Source of the DNA: Nocardia otitidiscaviarum NBRC 14405
GTDB lineage: Bacteria > Actinomycetota > Actinomycetes > Mycobacteriales > Mycobacteriaceae
DNA length: 64,000 nucleotides
Assembly: GCF_000308635.1 (NCBI RefSeq)
Contig: NZ_BAGD01000097.1
Span: 124,001 to 188,000 of the forward strand
Direction: 5' to 3'
Position numbers and translations under genes: made by a program. The notes beneath the pieces were generated by a model. The model had not been told where the DNA came from and did no database searches. It saw only the letters and a list, made by a program, of their open reading frames with translations. This document shows positions 1-7,695 of this stretch, piece by piece (position 1 is the first letter of the stretch; each line of letters opens with the position of its first letter).

Positions 1-1892
1 ACGACCCGCAGCTCGGGCCGAACCGCGACGAGTTCCCTTGCGGCGGAGAGGTTCTCGACAACGGCGACGCCCGTGGTGAGGGCGGCGACCGCAGCGCGCA
101 GGGATGCGGGGCAGTCGATCACGTCCAGCAACCAGCGCGCGCCACCGGGCAGTTCCCCGCTCGGCCCCGAATTCGCCTGTGCGGCATCGGAGTAGACCAC
201 GGCGGCGCGTCCGCCGTCGGCCTCCTTGAGCGCTCGCACCGCACCGTGGGCGGAGGATCCGGTGTCGGCGGTGACGGCGTCGGCGAGGGGTCCGAGCGCG
301 GCGGCCACGGCCGCTTCGAAACCGCTGTCCACCCGCAACTGCCCGGACAGCGGCCCGAGCAGTCCCTCGGCACGGTGTTCGAGCAGCCAGGCGGCACCGT
401 CGCGGCGCTGCAAACCCATGGTCAGCGCCTCGACGCGGGCAGCGAGCGAGGCGACCCGCTTGCCCGCCTCGCGGTCGCGCTCACGCAGTTCGGTGACCCG
501 CTGGTCGGCCAGCTCGAGGGCCTGCGCGGCATGCTCGTACTGTGCGTCGAGCCCTTCCTCGCCCGCATCGAGTTCGCTCAATTCGGCTTGGACGGACTCG
601 AATTCGGCGTCGGCGGCCTCGCCGCGCTGCCGCGCCTCGGCGATGGCGGTCGAGAGGCGCTGGATCTCGCCGTCCACCGACTGGGCGCGAATCCGCAGCG
701 AGTCCACCTGCCCGGACAGGCGGGCGAGACCCTCGCGCCGGTCGGCGATGGCGCGCACGGCGGCCAGATGCGCCTGCTCGGCGGCCTTGGCGGCCTGCTC
801 CCGTTCGTGCAGCTGTTCCCGGGCGGCTTCCAGCGTTTCCGCGGCCATTTCGACGGCCGCGACCAGCTCGGCCTCTTCGGCCTCTACCCGATCCGCTTCG
901 CGCTCCAGCTGTTCGGGGTCGCGCCCGCTGCCGGTGGGCTGTTCGATGGTGAGGTTGCGGGCCCGGTCGCGGGCGATGCGGATGGTGGCGTTGACCCGCT
1001 CGGTCAGCGCCGAGAGCTGGAACCAGCTCTGCGCCGCCGCCTCCGCGCCCGGGGTGAGCTTGGACAGCTCGAACTCCTGCTGCGCGAGCGCCGCATTGGC
1101 GGCGTCGAGTTCGGCTTGCACGTTGATCTGCTGTTCGCGCGCGTACGCTTCCTTGCTCTGCTGCCCGTCCAGGTCGCGGCGGCGCGACACCAGATCGTCG
1201 GCGGCCAGTCGCAGCCGCGCGTCCCGCAGCTCGGATTGCACGGTCGCCGCCCGCCGCGCGACCTCGGCCTGCCGCCCGAGCGGTTTGAGCTGGCGGCGCA
1301 GTTCGGTGGTGAGGTCGGTGAGGCGGGCCAGATTGGCCTGCATGGCATCGAGCTTGCGCACCGCCTTCTCCTTGCGGCGGCGATGCTTCAGCACGCCCGC
1401 GGCCTCCTCGATGAAGGCGCGCCGATCCTCCGGCCGCGATTCCAGGATGGCCGACAGCTGTCCCTGCCCGACGATGACGTGCATTTCGCGGCCGATGCCG
1501 GAGTCGCTGAGCAGTTCCTGCACATCCATGAGGCGGCAGGAGTTGCCGTTGATCTCGTACTCGCCCGCGCCGTCGCGGAACATGCGGCGGGTGATGGAGA
1601 CCTCGGAGTATTCGATGGGCAGCGCCCCGTCGGAGTTGTCGATGGTGAGCGTGACCTCGGCGCGACCCAGCGGGGCGCGACCCGCCGTACCGGCGAAGAT
1701 GACGTCCTGCATCTTCCCGCCGCGCAGCGCCTTCGCCCCCTGCTCACCCATCACCCAGGTGAGCGCATCGACGACATTCGACTTCCCCGACCCGTTCGGC
1801 CCCACCACGCAGGTGATACCCGGTTCGAACCGGAGCGTCGTCGCGGACGCGAAGGATTTGAAGCCCTTCAGCGTCAGACTCTTCAGGTGCAC
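1..1892 (-). CDS. smc: Chromosome segregation ATPase SMC, N-terminal part (3' end outside window)
   Basis: Structural maintenance of chromosomes protein; forms the ring-shaped condensin with ScpA/ScpB that compacts and segregates the nucleoid. The visible 630 residues begin VHLKSLTLKGFKSFA, the usual bacterial SMC opening, followed by the Walker A loop GPNGSGKS at residues 31-38 and the N-lobe block QGAKALRGGKMQDVIFAG. From about residue 160 the sequence becomes a long Glu/Arg/Ala-rich coiled coil that runs off the window edge, so the hinge end, return helix and C-terminal Walker B are not visible. The start chosen is the GTG giving VHLKSL, matching the usual start of mycobacterial SMC; an in-frame ATG 36 bases upstream (position 1928) would add 12 residues with no family counterpart. 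Family identity is certain from sequence; function is from the family. Confidence 0.96.
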   Translation of the reverse strand, partial: MHLKSLTLKGFKSFASATTLRFEPGITCVVGPNGSGKSNVVDALTWVMGEQGAKALRGGKMQDVIFAGTAGRAPLGRAEVTLTIDNSDGALPIEYSEVSITRRMFRDGAGEYEINGNSCRLMDVQELLSDSGIGREMHVIVGQGQLSAILESRPEDRRAFIEEAAGVLKHRRRKEKAVRKLDAMQANLARLTDLTTELRRQLKPLGRQAEVARRAATVQSELRDARLRLAADDLVSRRRDLDGQQSKEAYAREQQINVQAELDAANAALAQQEFELSKLTPGAEAAAQSWFQLSALTERVNATIRIARDRARNLTIEQPTGSGRDPEQLEREADRVEAEEAELVAAVEMAAETLEAAREQLHEREQAAKAAEQAHLAAVRAIADRREGLARLSGQVDSLRIRAQSVDGEIQRLSTAIAEARQRGEAADAEFESVQAELSELDAGEEGLDAQYEHAAQALELADQRVTELRERDREAGKRVASLAARVEALTMGLQRRDGAAWLLEHRAEGLLGPLSGQLRVDSGFEAAVAAALGPLADAVTADTGSSAHGAVRALKEADGGRAAVVYSDAAQANSGPSGELPGGARWLLDVIDCPASLRAAVAALTTGVAVVENLSAARELVAVRPELRV

Positions 1893-1903
1893 AGTCGGCC
1901 AGG

Positions 1904-2160
1904 TTACCCGGTCGGCTCGGGTAGCCATGCGTATGCCGGTGCCCGAGTCCGGCGGCGGGTTCGGTGCAGCGCGGCCGGGTCGATGCCGAGCCGGTCGGTC
2001 AGCAGCACCATTCCGGATTCGGTGAGCGCGAATCCGGTGGTGGTCTCCAGGTGTCCGCGCGCACCGAGCGCATCGGTGACGGCCACGCCGAGCCGACCCG
2101 CGAGGGGTCGTAGCAGGTGCGTCCCCGAGCCAGCGTGGCCGCGACCGTACCGGCCCGCGG
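1904..2160 (-). pseudogene. Remnant of an ArsR-type winged-helix regulator (C-terminal part, frameshifted)
   Basis: Read on the minus strand, the segment first gives ATLARGRTCYD in one frame and then GRLGVAVTDALGARG, GFALTESG and LGIDPAALHRTRRR in the next frame. This is the order seen in the C-terminal half of a common actinobacterial ArsR subfamily (RTCYDHLAGRLGVAVTDAL, then a GFALT..G..LL..LGID segment). The frames join if one base is restored in TGCTACGACCCCTCGCGGG, about position 2107-2125. The N-terminal helix-turn-helix is absent: the upstream side is occupied by the 3' end of the membrane-protein gene. The other end stops at a TAA 11 bases before smc, short of the usual DWTERR..H..GALG tail. 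It is therefore decayed at both ends plus an indel. Family assignment is by recalled pattern and is inference. Confidence 0.6.
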
Positions 2161-2165
2161 CCCGG

Positions 2166-2624
2166 TCACCGGCTCATCCGGCGCGTCGACCGCCGCCGCC
2201 ACACTTCCAGCAAGACAACTCCGATCACGCTCGGCCCCACCCACGCCACGACTTGCGCGCCGCCGTACAGCGGTCCGTCGACGGCGAAGCTGACCACCAC
2301 CGTCGCCGTGACCAGCGCGATGTAGGAGCCCCCGAGGCCGTGCACGTAGGCATGGGTCCACACTCCTGCTCGCCCGGCCGAATAACGCCCCAGCAGTGCG
2401 AGGGCGAAGGTCAGTACCGAGAGCGGGATCAGCCACCACAGTTCGGGCCGCCACCACAGCACGAGGGCGGTGGCCGAAAGGCAGACGGCGGCAACGGCTC
2501 CCAGGTAGACGATGCCGATATCCCGCGATCGCGGCCGATGCGAGTCGGCCCACATGAGAATGGGTCCGAGTAGCAGTCCGGCGGCTCCGACGAGGATGTG
2601 GAAGGTCAGCAGGGTCGCGTACAC
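2166..2624 (-). CDS. Small multi-pass membrane protein of unknown function
   Basis: A 152-residue protein made almost entirely of hydrophobic helices: roughly residues 3-25, 40-57, 63-80, 95-113 and 120-140, so about five membrane segments, ending in an Arg-rich cytoplasmic tail (WRRRSTRRMSR). No catalytic motif is visible; histidines near the first and fourth helices (FHILVG, THAYVHG) recall heme- or copper-related membrane families but do not amount to a signature. It lies 9 bases downstream of the DUF1707 gene on the same strand and is probably cotranscribed with it. Its 3' end runs into the ArsR remnant. I do not recognise the family and assign no function. Confidence 0.75.
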   Translation of the reverse strand: MYATLLTFHILVGAAGLLLGPILMWADSHRPRSRDIGIVYLGAVAAVCLSATALVLWWRPELWWLIPLSVLTFALALLGRYSAGRAGVWTHAYVHGLGGSYIALVTATVVVSFAVDGPLYGGAQVVAWVGPSVIGVVLLEVWRRRSTRRMSR

Positions 2625-2633
2625 GGGTCTGCC

Positions 2634-3059
2634 CTACCTCGGGCGCGGATGCCTTCCGCAGCTGGACGATTCCCAGCCGGTGAGCATGCGGAACACCAGT
2701 ACTCCGCCCCACGGCACGATGACCCAGAAGGGCCAGAAGTAGGTGGGTTCGCCTGCGGCGATGGAGATCATGGCCCAGATGGCCAGGCACAGCAGGCCGA
2801 CGCCGAACCAGGCGCTGCCCTCGATGCGCTGCCAGACGGGGATGCGCGGGGTGCGCTGCCGCACGGTGGTTGTCGTGAGTTCGGGCAGGTCGGCGAGGAC
2901 CACGTGCAGCCCTTCTCGGGTGGGAGTGGCGTAGACCTGGGCCGCGCGCTCGTCGTATTCGGTGGTGGTGATGCGGCCTTCGGCCATGTGGCGACCGAGC
3001 TGTTCGATGACGGCCGCGCGCTCGGCGTCCGAGGCGCGGGTGCCGGAGGCGATGTCCAT
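2634..3059 (-). CDS. DUF1707 (SHOCT-like) membrane protein
   Basis: The N-terminal half carries the DUF1707 pattern: TRASDAERAAVIEQLGRHM, then EGRITTTEYDERAAQVYAT and a final LADLPE. This short helical domain is abundant in actinobacteria. It is followed by a linker and two hydrophobic helices (about residues 83-100 and 108-128), giving a soluble head on a two-helix membrane anchor. The function of DUF1707 proteins is not established. The start chosen is the ATG at 3059 because GGGAGGA sits 7 bases upstream; an ATG at 3086 would add nine residues that contain this ribosome-binding site. It is the first gene of a probable two-gene operon and has a paired palindrome in its promoter (3081-3125). 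Confidence 0.82.
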   Translation of the reverse strand: MDIASGTRASDAERAAVIEQLGRHMAEGRITTTEYDERAAQVYATPTREGLHVVLADLPELTTTTVRQRTPRIPVWQRIEGSAWFGVGLLCLAIWAMISIAAGEPTYFWPFWVIVPWGGVLVFRMLTGWESSSCGRHPRPR

Positions 3060-3080
3060 GTCCAGATCCTCCCGAGTTTC

Positions 3081-3125
3081 TTCCATTGTGGAAGGTGAGA
3101 CCCATATTAATACTCCACAGTGGAA
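3081..3125 (-). promoter_or_regulatory. Paired palindromic operator and promoter upstream of the DUF1707 gene
   Basis: Two copies of a TTCCAC..TGGAA palindrome lie upstream of the DUF1707 start: 3081-3093 (TTCCATTGTGGAA on the plus strand) and 3113-3125 (CTCCACAGTGGAA on the plus strand). Their centres are 32 bases apart, about three helical turns. Between them on the minus strand is TATTAATAT, a good -10 candidate. One site would therefore overlap the core promoter and the other the start of the transcript, the geometry of a repressed promoter. The binding regulator is unknown; no DNA-binding gene is adjacent except the decayed ArsR remnant. Confidence 0.5.
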
Positions 3126-3231
3126 TGTCAAGGCGTTGCCGACGGCGCAAGTGATGGCAGGTGCCAGCACATTTGCCAGCAGGGCATTCGCGATGAGATG
3201 GTTATGGGCAGTTCTCAGGCAAGGAGTCATC

Positions 3232-4464
3232 GTGGATCTGGACTGGTCGCCCGCCGATCTGGCGTTTCGTGATGAGGTGCGAAGTTTCCTCGACGAAAAG
3301 TTAACCCCTGATCTTCGTCGGGCCGGGCAGTTGGCGACGAGTGTCTACCCGGATCACGAAGCCAGCATGCGGTGGCAGCACATCCTGCACGAACGCGGCT
3401 GGGCGGCGCCCGCGTGGCCGGTGCGGCACGGTGGCTGTGACTGGAGTCTGACGCAGCACTACATCTTCAGCCGGGAGTGCACGCTCGCCGGTGCGCCCAA
3501 CCTGTCCCCCATGGGCATCCGCATGGTCGCGCACGCCATCATGGCGTTCGGCACCGAGGAACAGCAGAACTACTTCCTGCCGGGCATCCTGACCGGCGAG
3601 GTGTTCTTCTGCCAGGGCTATTCGGAGCCCGAGTCGGGGTCGGATCTGGCCTCGCTGTCCATGGCCGCGGTCGACGACGGCGACGATTTCATCGTCACCG
3701 GCTCGAAGATCTGGACCACCCACGCCACCGAGGCCAACTGGATCTTCGCCCTGGTGCGCACCTCCAAGCAGGCCAAGAAGCAGCAGGGCATCACCTTCCT
3801 GCTCATCGATATGCGCACCCCCGGCATCGAGATCCGGCCGCTGGTCATGACTTCCGGTGAGCAGGTGCAGAATCAGGTCTTCTTCGACCAGGTGCGGGTG
3901 CCCAAGAAGAATGTGCTCGGCCAGATCGACGACGGCTGGACCGTGGCCAAATATCTGCTGGTTTTCGAACGCGGCGGCGGGGCGGCCGCGCCCGCGCTCC
4001 AGGTGATGGCCGAGGAACTCGCGCAGGCCGCCGCCACCCAGCCCGGCCCGGACGGCACGCCGCTCATCGACGATCCCGGATTCGCCCGCCGGCTCGCCGA
4101 CGCGCGGATCCGCGCCGATGTGCTCGAAGTGCTGGAGTACCGCACCCTGTCGGCCATATCGCGCGGCAAGGATCCGGGTTCGGCGGCGTCGACCATCAAG
4201 ATCCTCGGCACCGAGCTGAGTCAGGTGCTCACCGAACTCGCCCTGGAGGCGGCGGGCCCGCGCGGCCGCGCCTATCAACCGCACGCCACCATGCCCGGCG
4301 GCCCGGTCGTCGATTTCACCGCTCCCGCAGACGGTTTCGTCAGCGGCGAGGAATGGCAGGCGGTCGCGCCGCTGCGGTACTTCAACGACCGCGCCGGTTC
4401 GATCTACGCCGGTAGCAACGAGATTCAACGCAACATCATCGCCAAAGCCACCCTGGGACTGTAG
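3232..4464 (+). CDS. Acyl-CoA dehydrogenase family protein (first subunit of a tandem pair)
   Basis: Flavoprotein that introduces the alpha-beta double bond in an acyl-CoA. The 410-residue product has the standard order: helical N-terminal domain, FAD-binding middle strand domain with CQGYSEPESGSDLASL at about 127-142 and a W-T-T motif (GSKIWTTHATEANW), and a C-terminal helical domain ending IYAGSNEIQRNIIAKATLGL. The GTG start is preceded by AAGGAG six bases upstream. It ends two bases before the next acyl-CoA dehydrogenase. In mycolic-acid bacteria such tandem, dissimilar ACAD genes (for example the FadE26-27 and FadE28-29 pairs) form alpha2-beta2 heterotetramers acting on steroid side-chain or branched acyl-CoAs. 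The substrate here is not readable from sequence. Confidence 0.9.
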   Translation: MDLDWSPADLAFRDEVRSFLDEKLTPDLRRAGQLATSVYPDHEASMRWQHILHERGWAAPAWPVRHGGCDWSLTQHYIFSRECTLAGAPNLSPMGIRMVAHAIMAFGTEEQQNYFLPGILTGEVFFCQGYSEPESGSDLASLSMAAVDDGDDFIVTGSKIWTTHATEANWIFALVRTSKQAKKQQGITFLLIDMRTPGIEIRPLVMTSGEQVQNQVFFDQVRVPKKNVLGQIDDGWTVAKYLLVFERGGGAAAPALQVMAEELAQAAATQPGPDGTPLIDDPGFARRLADARIRADVLEVLEYRTLSAISRGKDPGSAASTIKILGTELSQVLTELALEAAGPRGRAYQPHATMPGGPVVDFTAPADGFVSGEEWQAVAPLRYFNDRAGSIYAGSNEIQRNIIAKATLGL

Positions 4465-4466
4465 TC

Positions 4467-5591
4467 ATGGACTTCGAATTCACACCCGAGCAGAAGATGC
4501 TCCGCGACGCCGTCACCGGGTTCCTCGCGGCCCGCTACGACCTCGAAACCAGCCGTGCCGCAGCCCGTCTGGGCGCGGGTTGGCAGCCCGAGATCTGGCG
4601 TGGACTGGCCGAGGAGGTCGGCGTGCTCGGCGCCAGCCTGCCGGAATCGGTTGGCGGTATCGGCGGCGGGCCGGTCGAGACGATGATCGTCGCCGAAGCG
4701 CTCGGCGGCGCACTCGTGGTGGAACCGTATGTCGACACCGTGGTGGTCGGCGGCGGCCTGCTGCGGCGGTCGGACGGCAAACGCGCCGAGGATCTGCTCG
4801 CCGGCATCGCCGCGGGCGAGGTGGTCACCGCCTTCGCCGCGCTGGAACCCCAGGCCGGATATGACCTCCGGCAGGTGCGCACCACCGCGCGCCGCGAGGG
4901 TGACGACTGGGTGCTGGACGGCACCAAGATCGTGGTCACCACCGCTCCCCTGGCCACCCACCTGCTGGTCACCGCCACCGTCGACGATGGCATCGCCCTG
5001 TTCGTCCTCGATTTCGATGCCGCCGCCCCACCCGCCGGGCTCACCGTCGACAGCTACCGCACCATCGACGAGCGGCGCGCCGCCGACCTCACCTTCACCG
5101 GCGTACGCCTGCCCGCCGACGCGCTGCTGCTGACCGACGCCGCCGACGCGGTGACCGCCACCCGGGACGAGGCCATCGCCGCGGTCTGCGCCGAGGCCGT
5201 CGGGGCCATGCGCAAGGTGCTCACCGACACCGTCGAGTACACCAAGCAGCGCCAGCAGTTCGGGGTGCCGATCGCCAGCTTCCAGGCCCTGCAACACCGG
5301 ATGGTCGATATGCATCTGGAGTTCGAACAGGCCGTCGCCGCAACCTATCTGGTGACCATGAAGCTCACCGCCGAGCCCGCCGAACGGGCCCGGGCGGTCG
5401 CCGCCGCCAAGGCCACCGTCGCCCGCGCCGCCCGCACCATCGGGCAGGAGGGCGTGCAGCTGCACGGCGCCATGGGTATGACCGAGGAACTGGCCATCGG
5501 CCACTTCTTCAAACGGCTCACCGCGATTCAGCACGAGTACGGCAGCGCCGATCACCACATCGCCCGCTATGCGGCATTGACCCGTCCCTGA
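4467..5591 (+). CDS. Acyl-CoA dehydrogenase family protein (second subunit)
   Basis: A 374-residue acyl-CoA dehydrogenase of the shorter, Ala-rich type usually found as partner of a longer ACAD. It starts MDFEFTPEQKMLRDAV and has the C-terminal block KQRQQFGVPIASFQALQHRM followed by GQEGVQLHGAMGMTEEL, which contributes to FAD and acyl-CoA binding. The middle domain is reduced: the canonical W-T motif is replaced by KIVVTTAPLATHLLV. This fits the mycobacterial heteromeric pairs, where each subunit supplies only part of the active site. Spacing to the first subunit is two bases, so the pair is cotranscribed and probably translationally coupled. A strong hairpin follows at 5598-5629. Confidence 0.9.
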   Translation: MDFEFTPEQKMLRDAVTGFLAARYDLETSRAAARLGAGWQPEIWRGLAEEVGVLGASLPESVGGIGGGPVETMIVAEALGGALVVEPYVDTVVVGGGLLRRSDGKRAEDLLAGIAAGEVVTAFAALEPQAGYDLRQVRTTARREGDDWVLDGTKIVVTTAPLATHLLVTATVDDGIALFVLDFDAAAPPAGLTVDSYRTIDERRAADLTFTGVRLPADALLLTDAADAVTATRDEAIAAVCAEAVGAMRKVLTDTVEYTKQRQQFGVPIASFQALQHRMVDMHLEFEQAVAATYLVTMKLTAEPAERARAVAAAKATVARAARTIGQEGVQLHGAMGMTEELAIGHFFKRLTAIQHEYGSADHHIARYAALTRP

Positions 5592-5597
5592 CGCCAC

Positions 5598-5629
5598 CCG
5601 TGCGGTCCGCTCCGGGGCGGGCCGCACGG
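5598..5629 (+). terminator. Hairpin terminator after the ACAD pair
   Basis: CCGTGCGGTCCGC (5598-5610) pairs with GCGGGCCGCACGG (5617-5629) around a six-base loop: 13 base pairs with one G-T wobble. There is no T-run, as is common for actinobacterial intrinsic terminators. It begins seven bases after the stop codon. Confidence 0.6.
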
Positions 5630-5727
5630 TCGGTGACGGACACCACGTTCGAACCCGTCACGCGCCGTGCCCCTGCCTCGTCCAAGAGTTGTGCCGAACC
5701 GTTCGGCATCGACGAAAGGATGAGCAC

Positions 5728-6168
5728 ATGTCGCGTCTGAATCTGCCGAAGCTGGCTCCCGAGGTCTACCAGGCTTGGGCGGCCGCGGAGATGGCGATCC
5801 AGCGGGGGCCCCTCGACCCGGTGGTGCGCGAGCTGGTGAAGATTCGCGTCTCGCAGATCAACGGCTGCCTGTTCTGCATCGACATGCACACCACGCAGGC
5901 CCGGAAGGAGGGCGAGAGCGAGCAGCGGATCTTCCACCTGAACGCCTGGCGGGAATCGACCCTGTTCACCGACACCGAGCAGGCCGCCCTCGACTATGCC
6001 GAGGCGGCAACCGAACTCGGCCCGCACGGCGTGAGCGACGAGATCTGGGCCGCCGTCGAAAAGCACTTCGACGAGGGCCAGCGCGGCGGCCTGGTCGCCA
6101 TCACCGCGCAGATCAACCTGTGGAACCGGCTCGGCGTGCCACTGCGTCTCCAGCCCGGCGGCTACTGA
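5728..6168 (+). CDS. AhpD-like / carboxymuconolactone decarboxylase family protein
   Basis: A 146-residue alkylhydroperoxidase D-like protein. The CMD core motif is intact: Cys47 and Cys50 in NGCLFC followed by His54 (CIDMHTTQARK), the arrangement that forms the peroxidatic site in AhpD-type members. The remaining sequence is helical, as in the family, including the closing segment ITAQINLWNRLGVPLR. The start chosen is the ATG preceded by GAAAGG; an upstream in-frame start would add 13 poorly conserved residues. It stands alone on the plus strand, convergent with a disulfide reductase, which could supply reducing power, though that link is inference. The family also includes non-peroxidase members, so the substrate is open. 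Confidence 0.85.
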   Translation: MSRLNLPKLAPEVYQAWAAAEMAIQRGPLDPVVRELVKIRVSQINGCLFCIDMHTTQARKEGESEQRIFHLNAWRESTLFTDTEQAALDYAEAATELGPHGVSDEIWAAVEKHFDEGQRGGLVAITAQINLWNRLGVPLRLQPGGY

Positions 6169-6222
6169 TCGCACCGGGCGGAACCACGACCACGGCGGCC
6201 GACGACCGCACCGAACACCGAC

Positions 6223-6246
6223 GCCGGGTTGCCATCGGCACCCGGC
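6223..6246. terminator. Hairpin between convergent genes
   Basis: GCCGGGT (6223-6229) and ACCCGGC (6240-6246) form a perfect seven-base-pair stem with a ten-base loop in the 90-base gap between the convergent AhpD-like gene and the reductase. It could end transcription from either side; there is no T-run. Confidence 0.4.
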
Positions 6247-6258
6247 AGCGGTCGGCGA

Positions 6259-7629
6259 TCAGGACAGATCCGCCAGTGCGGCCTCGATGGCGCGGTGGAA
6301 CGTGGGATACGCCAAAATCATTCGGCGCAGGGTGGTGACGGGTACCTCCGCGTGCACCGCGACCGACAGCGCGCTGAGCACCTCACCACCCCACGGGCCG
6401 ACCGAGGTGGCGCCCACCAGCACGCCGCGCCCGGCATCCTCGATGACCTTGACGAAGCCCGCGTTGCCGACCTTGTGAATCCACCCGCGCGTCGAGGCCG
6501 GTACCTCGACGCTGCCGACGCGCACCGACAGTCCGGCATCGCGCGCCTGCGCCTCGGTCAGACCGACCGCACCGATCTCCGGATCGGTGAAGGTGACCCG
6601 GGGCACCGCCCGGTAGTCGCCGGATTCGCCACCGCCGCCGAGGATGTCCTGCACCGCGATCCGCGCCTGGTACATGGACATGTGGGTGAACTCGCCCTTG
6701 CCGGTGACATCGCCGATGGCCCACACCCCGTCGGCGGCCCGCATCCGCTCGTCCACCTCGATGTGCTTCGCGCTCTCGTCCAGGCCGACCGCGCCGATGC
6801 CGAGCCGGGACAGGTCGGTGTGGCGGCCGGTCGCGACCAGCATCCGCTGCGCGTAGTGCACATCGCCGTCGTCGGTGTGCACGACGAACCGGTACCCGTC
6901 GTGGTCCACCTGTTTCGGCGTGGTGCCCGTGCGCACCCGAATCCCTTCGGCGGCAAAGGCTTCGGCCAGCACCGCAGCGGCCTCCGGTTCGTCCTTCGGC
7001 ACCAGCCGGCTGCGCACCAGCATGGTCACCGCGCTGCCGAAGCGCGCGAAGATCTGTGCGAACTCGCAGGCCACGGGTCCGCCGCCGAGCACGATCACCG
7101 ATTCGGGGGCCGCGGTGACGGTCACCGCGTCCCGGTTCGTCCAGAACGGCGTGCGGTCGAGGCCGGGAATGGATGGAATCGTCGGTGCCGTACCAGGATT
7201 GAGCACGATCGCGCGTTCGGCCCGGAACACCCGCGCCCCGTCGGCGGTGTCGACGGTCACCTCCCCCGGCGCGCTGATCCGACCCCATCCGCGCACGAAC
7301 CGGCCACCGGACTTCTCGAACCGTTGCACGGCCGCGGCGTCGTTCCAGTCGTCGGTTGCCTCGTCACGAATGCGGCGCGCGACAGGAGTCCAATCGTGCC
7401 GCACGGTGGCCGACCCGGCCAGCGTGTCCACCCGCCGCCCCTCGGCCACGGCGGCGGCCGCACGCACCATCATCTTGGTGGGAATGCACGCGTAGTAGGG
7501 GCATTCGCCGCCGACGAGCCGCCCCTCCACCCCGACCACCGACAGCCCGGCCTCGGCCAGCCGGGTCGCGGCATCCTCACCGCCGGGCCCCATTCCGACC
7601 ACCACCGCATCGACCGTCTCGACCGCCAT
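6259..7629 (-). CDS. FAD-dependent pyridine nucleotide-disulfide oxidoreductase (Lpd/mercuric-reductase type)
   Basis: A 456-residue class I flavin disulfide reductase. FAD binding: VVVGMGPGGEDAA at 9-21. Redox-active disulfide: Cys43 and Cys48 in GGECPYYACIPTKMM, the CX4C spacing of the family although the usual CLNVGC is altered. NAD(P) binding: VIVLGGGPVACE near 180. Second FAD contact: WAIGDVTGKGEFTHM. The dimerisation domain ends AYPTFHRAIEAALADL, where the family base His is present in a Y-P-T-F-H context rather than H-P-T. It therefore looks catalytically competent, but it is neither the classic dihydrolipoamide dehydrogenase (no neighbouring E2) nor a MerA with an HMA domain. Likely role: reduction of a disulfide, quinone or electrophile. 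The substrate is unknown. Confidence 0.88.
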   Translation of the reverse strand: MAVETVDAVVVGMGPGGEDAATRLAEAGLSVVGVEGRLVGGECPYYACIPTKMMVRAAAAVAEGRRVDTLAGSATVRHDWTPVARRIRDEATDDWNDAAAVQRFEKSGGRFVRGWGRISAPGEVTVDTADGARVFRAERAIVLNPGTAPTIPSIPGLDRTPFWTNRDAVTVTAAPESVIVLGGGPVACEFAQIFARFGSAVTMLVRSRLVPKDEPEAAAVLAEAFAAEGIRVRTGTTPKQVDHDGYRFVVHTDDGDVHYAQRMLVATGRHTDLSRLGIGAVGLDESAKHIEVDERMRAADGVWAIGDVTGKGEFTHMSMYQARIAVQDILGGGGESGDYRAVPRVTFTDPEIGAVGLTEAQARDAGLSVRVGSVEVPASTRGWIHKVGNAGFVKVIEDAGRGVLVGATSVGPWGGEVLSALSVAVHAEVPVTTLRRMILAYPTFHRAIEAALADLS

Positions 7630-7695
7630 GCCCCGCTCCCTCTCACTGGATTCCGGCCACCCGCACGCCGTGCCGACGATACGCGGCGGCCCAAC

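Noticed and set aside
1814..1830. GGTTCGAACC resembling a tRNA T-arm
   Set aside because: It lies inside the SMC reading frame (RFEPG) and no acceptor stem or anticodon arm surrounds it.
226..2573. Long plus-strand open frames opposite smc
   Set aside because: Shadows of the GC-rich smc coding strand; Ser/Arg/Ala-rich translations without family pattern, while the minus strand gives unmistakable SMC motifs.
6259..7629. Disulfide reductase as mercuric reductase MerA or mycothione reductase
   Set aside because: No heavy-metal domain, no C-terminal Cys pair and no mer genes; motifs support only the broader family.
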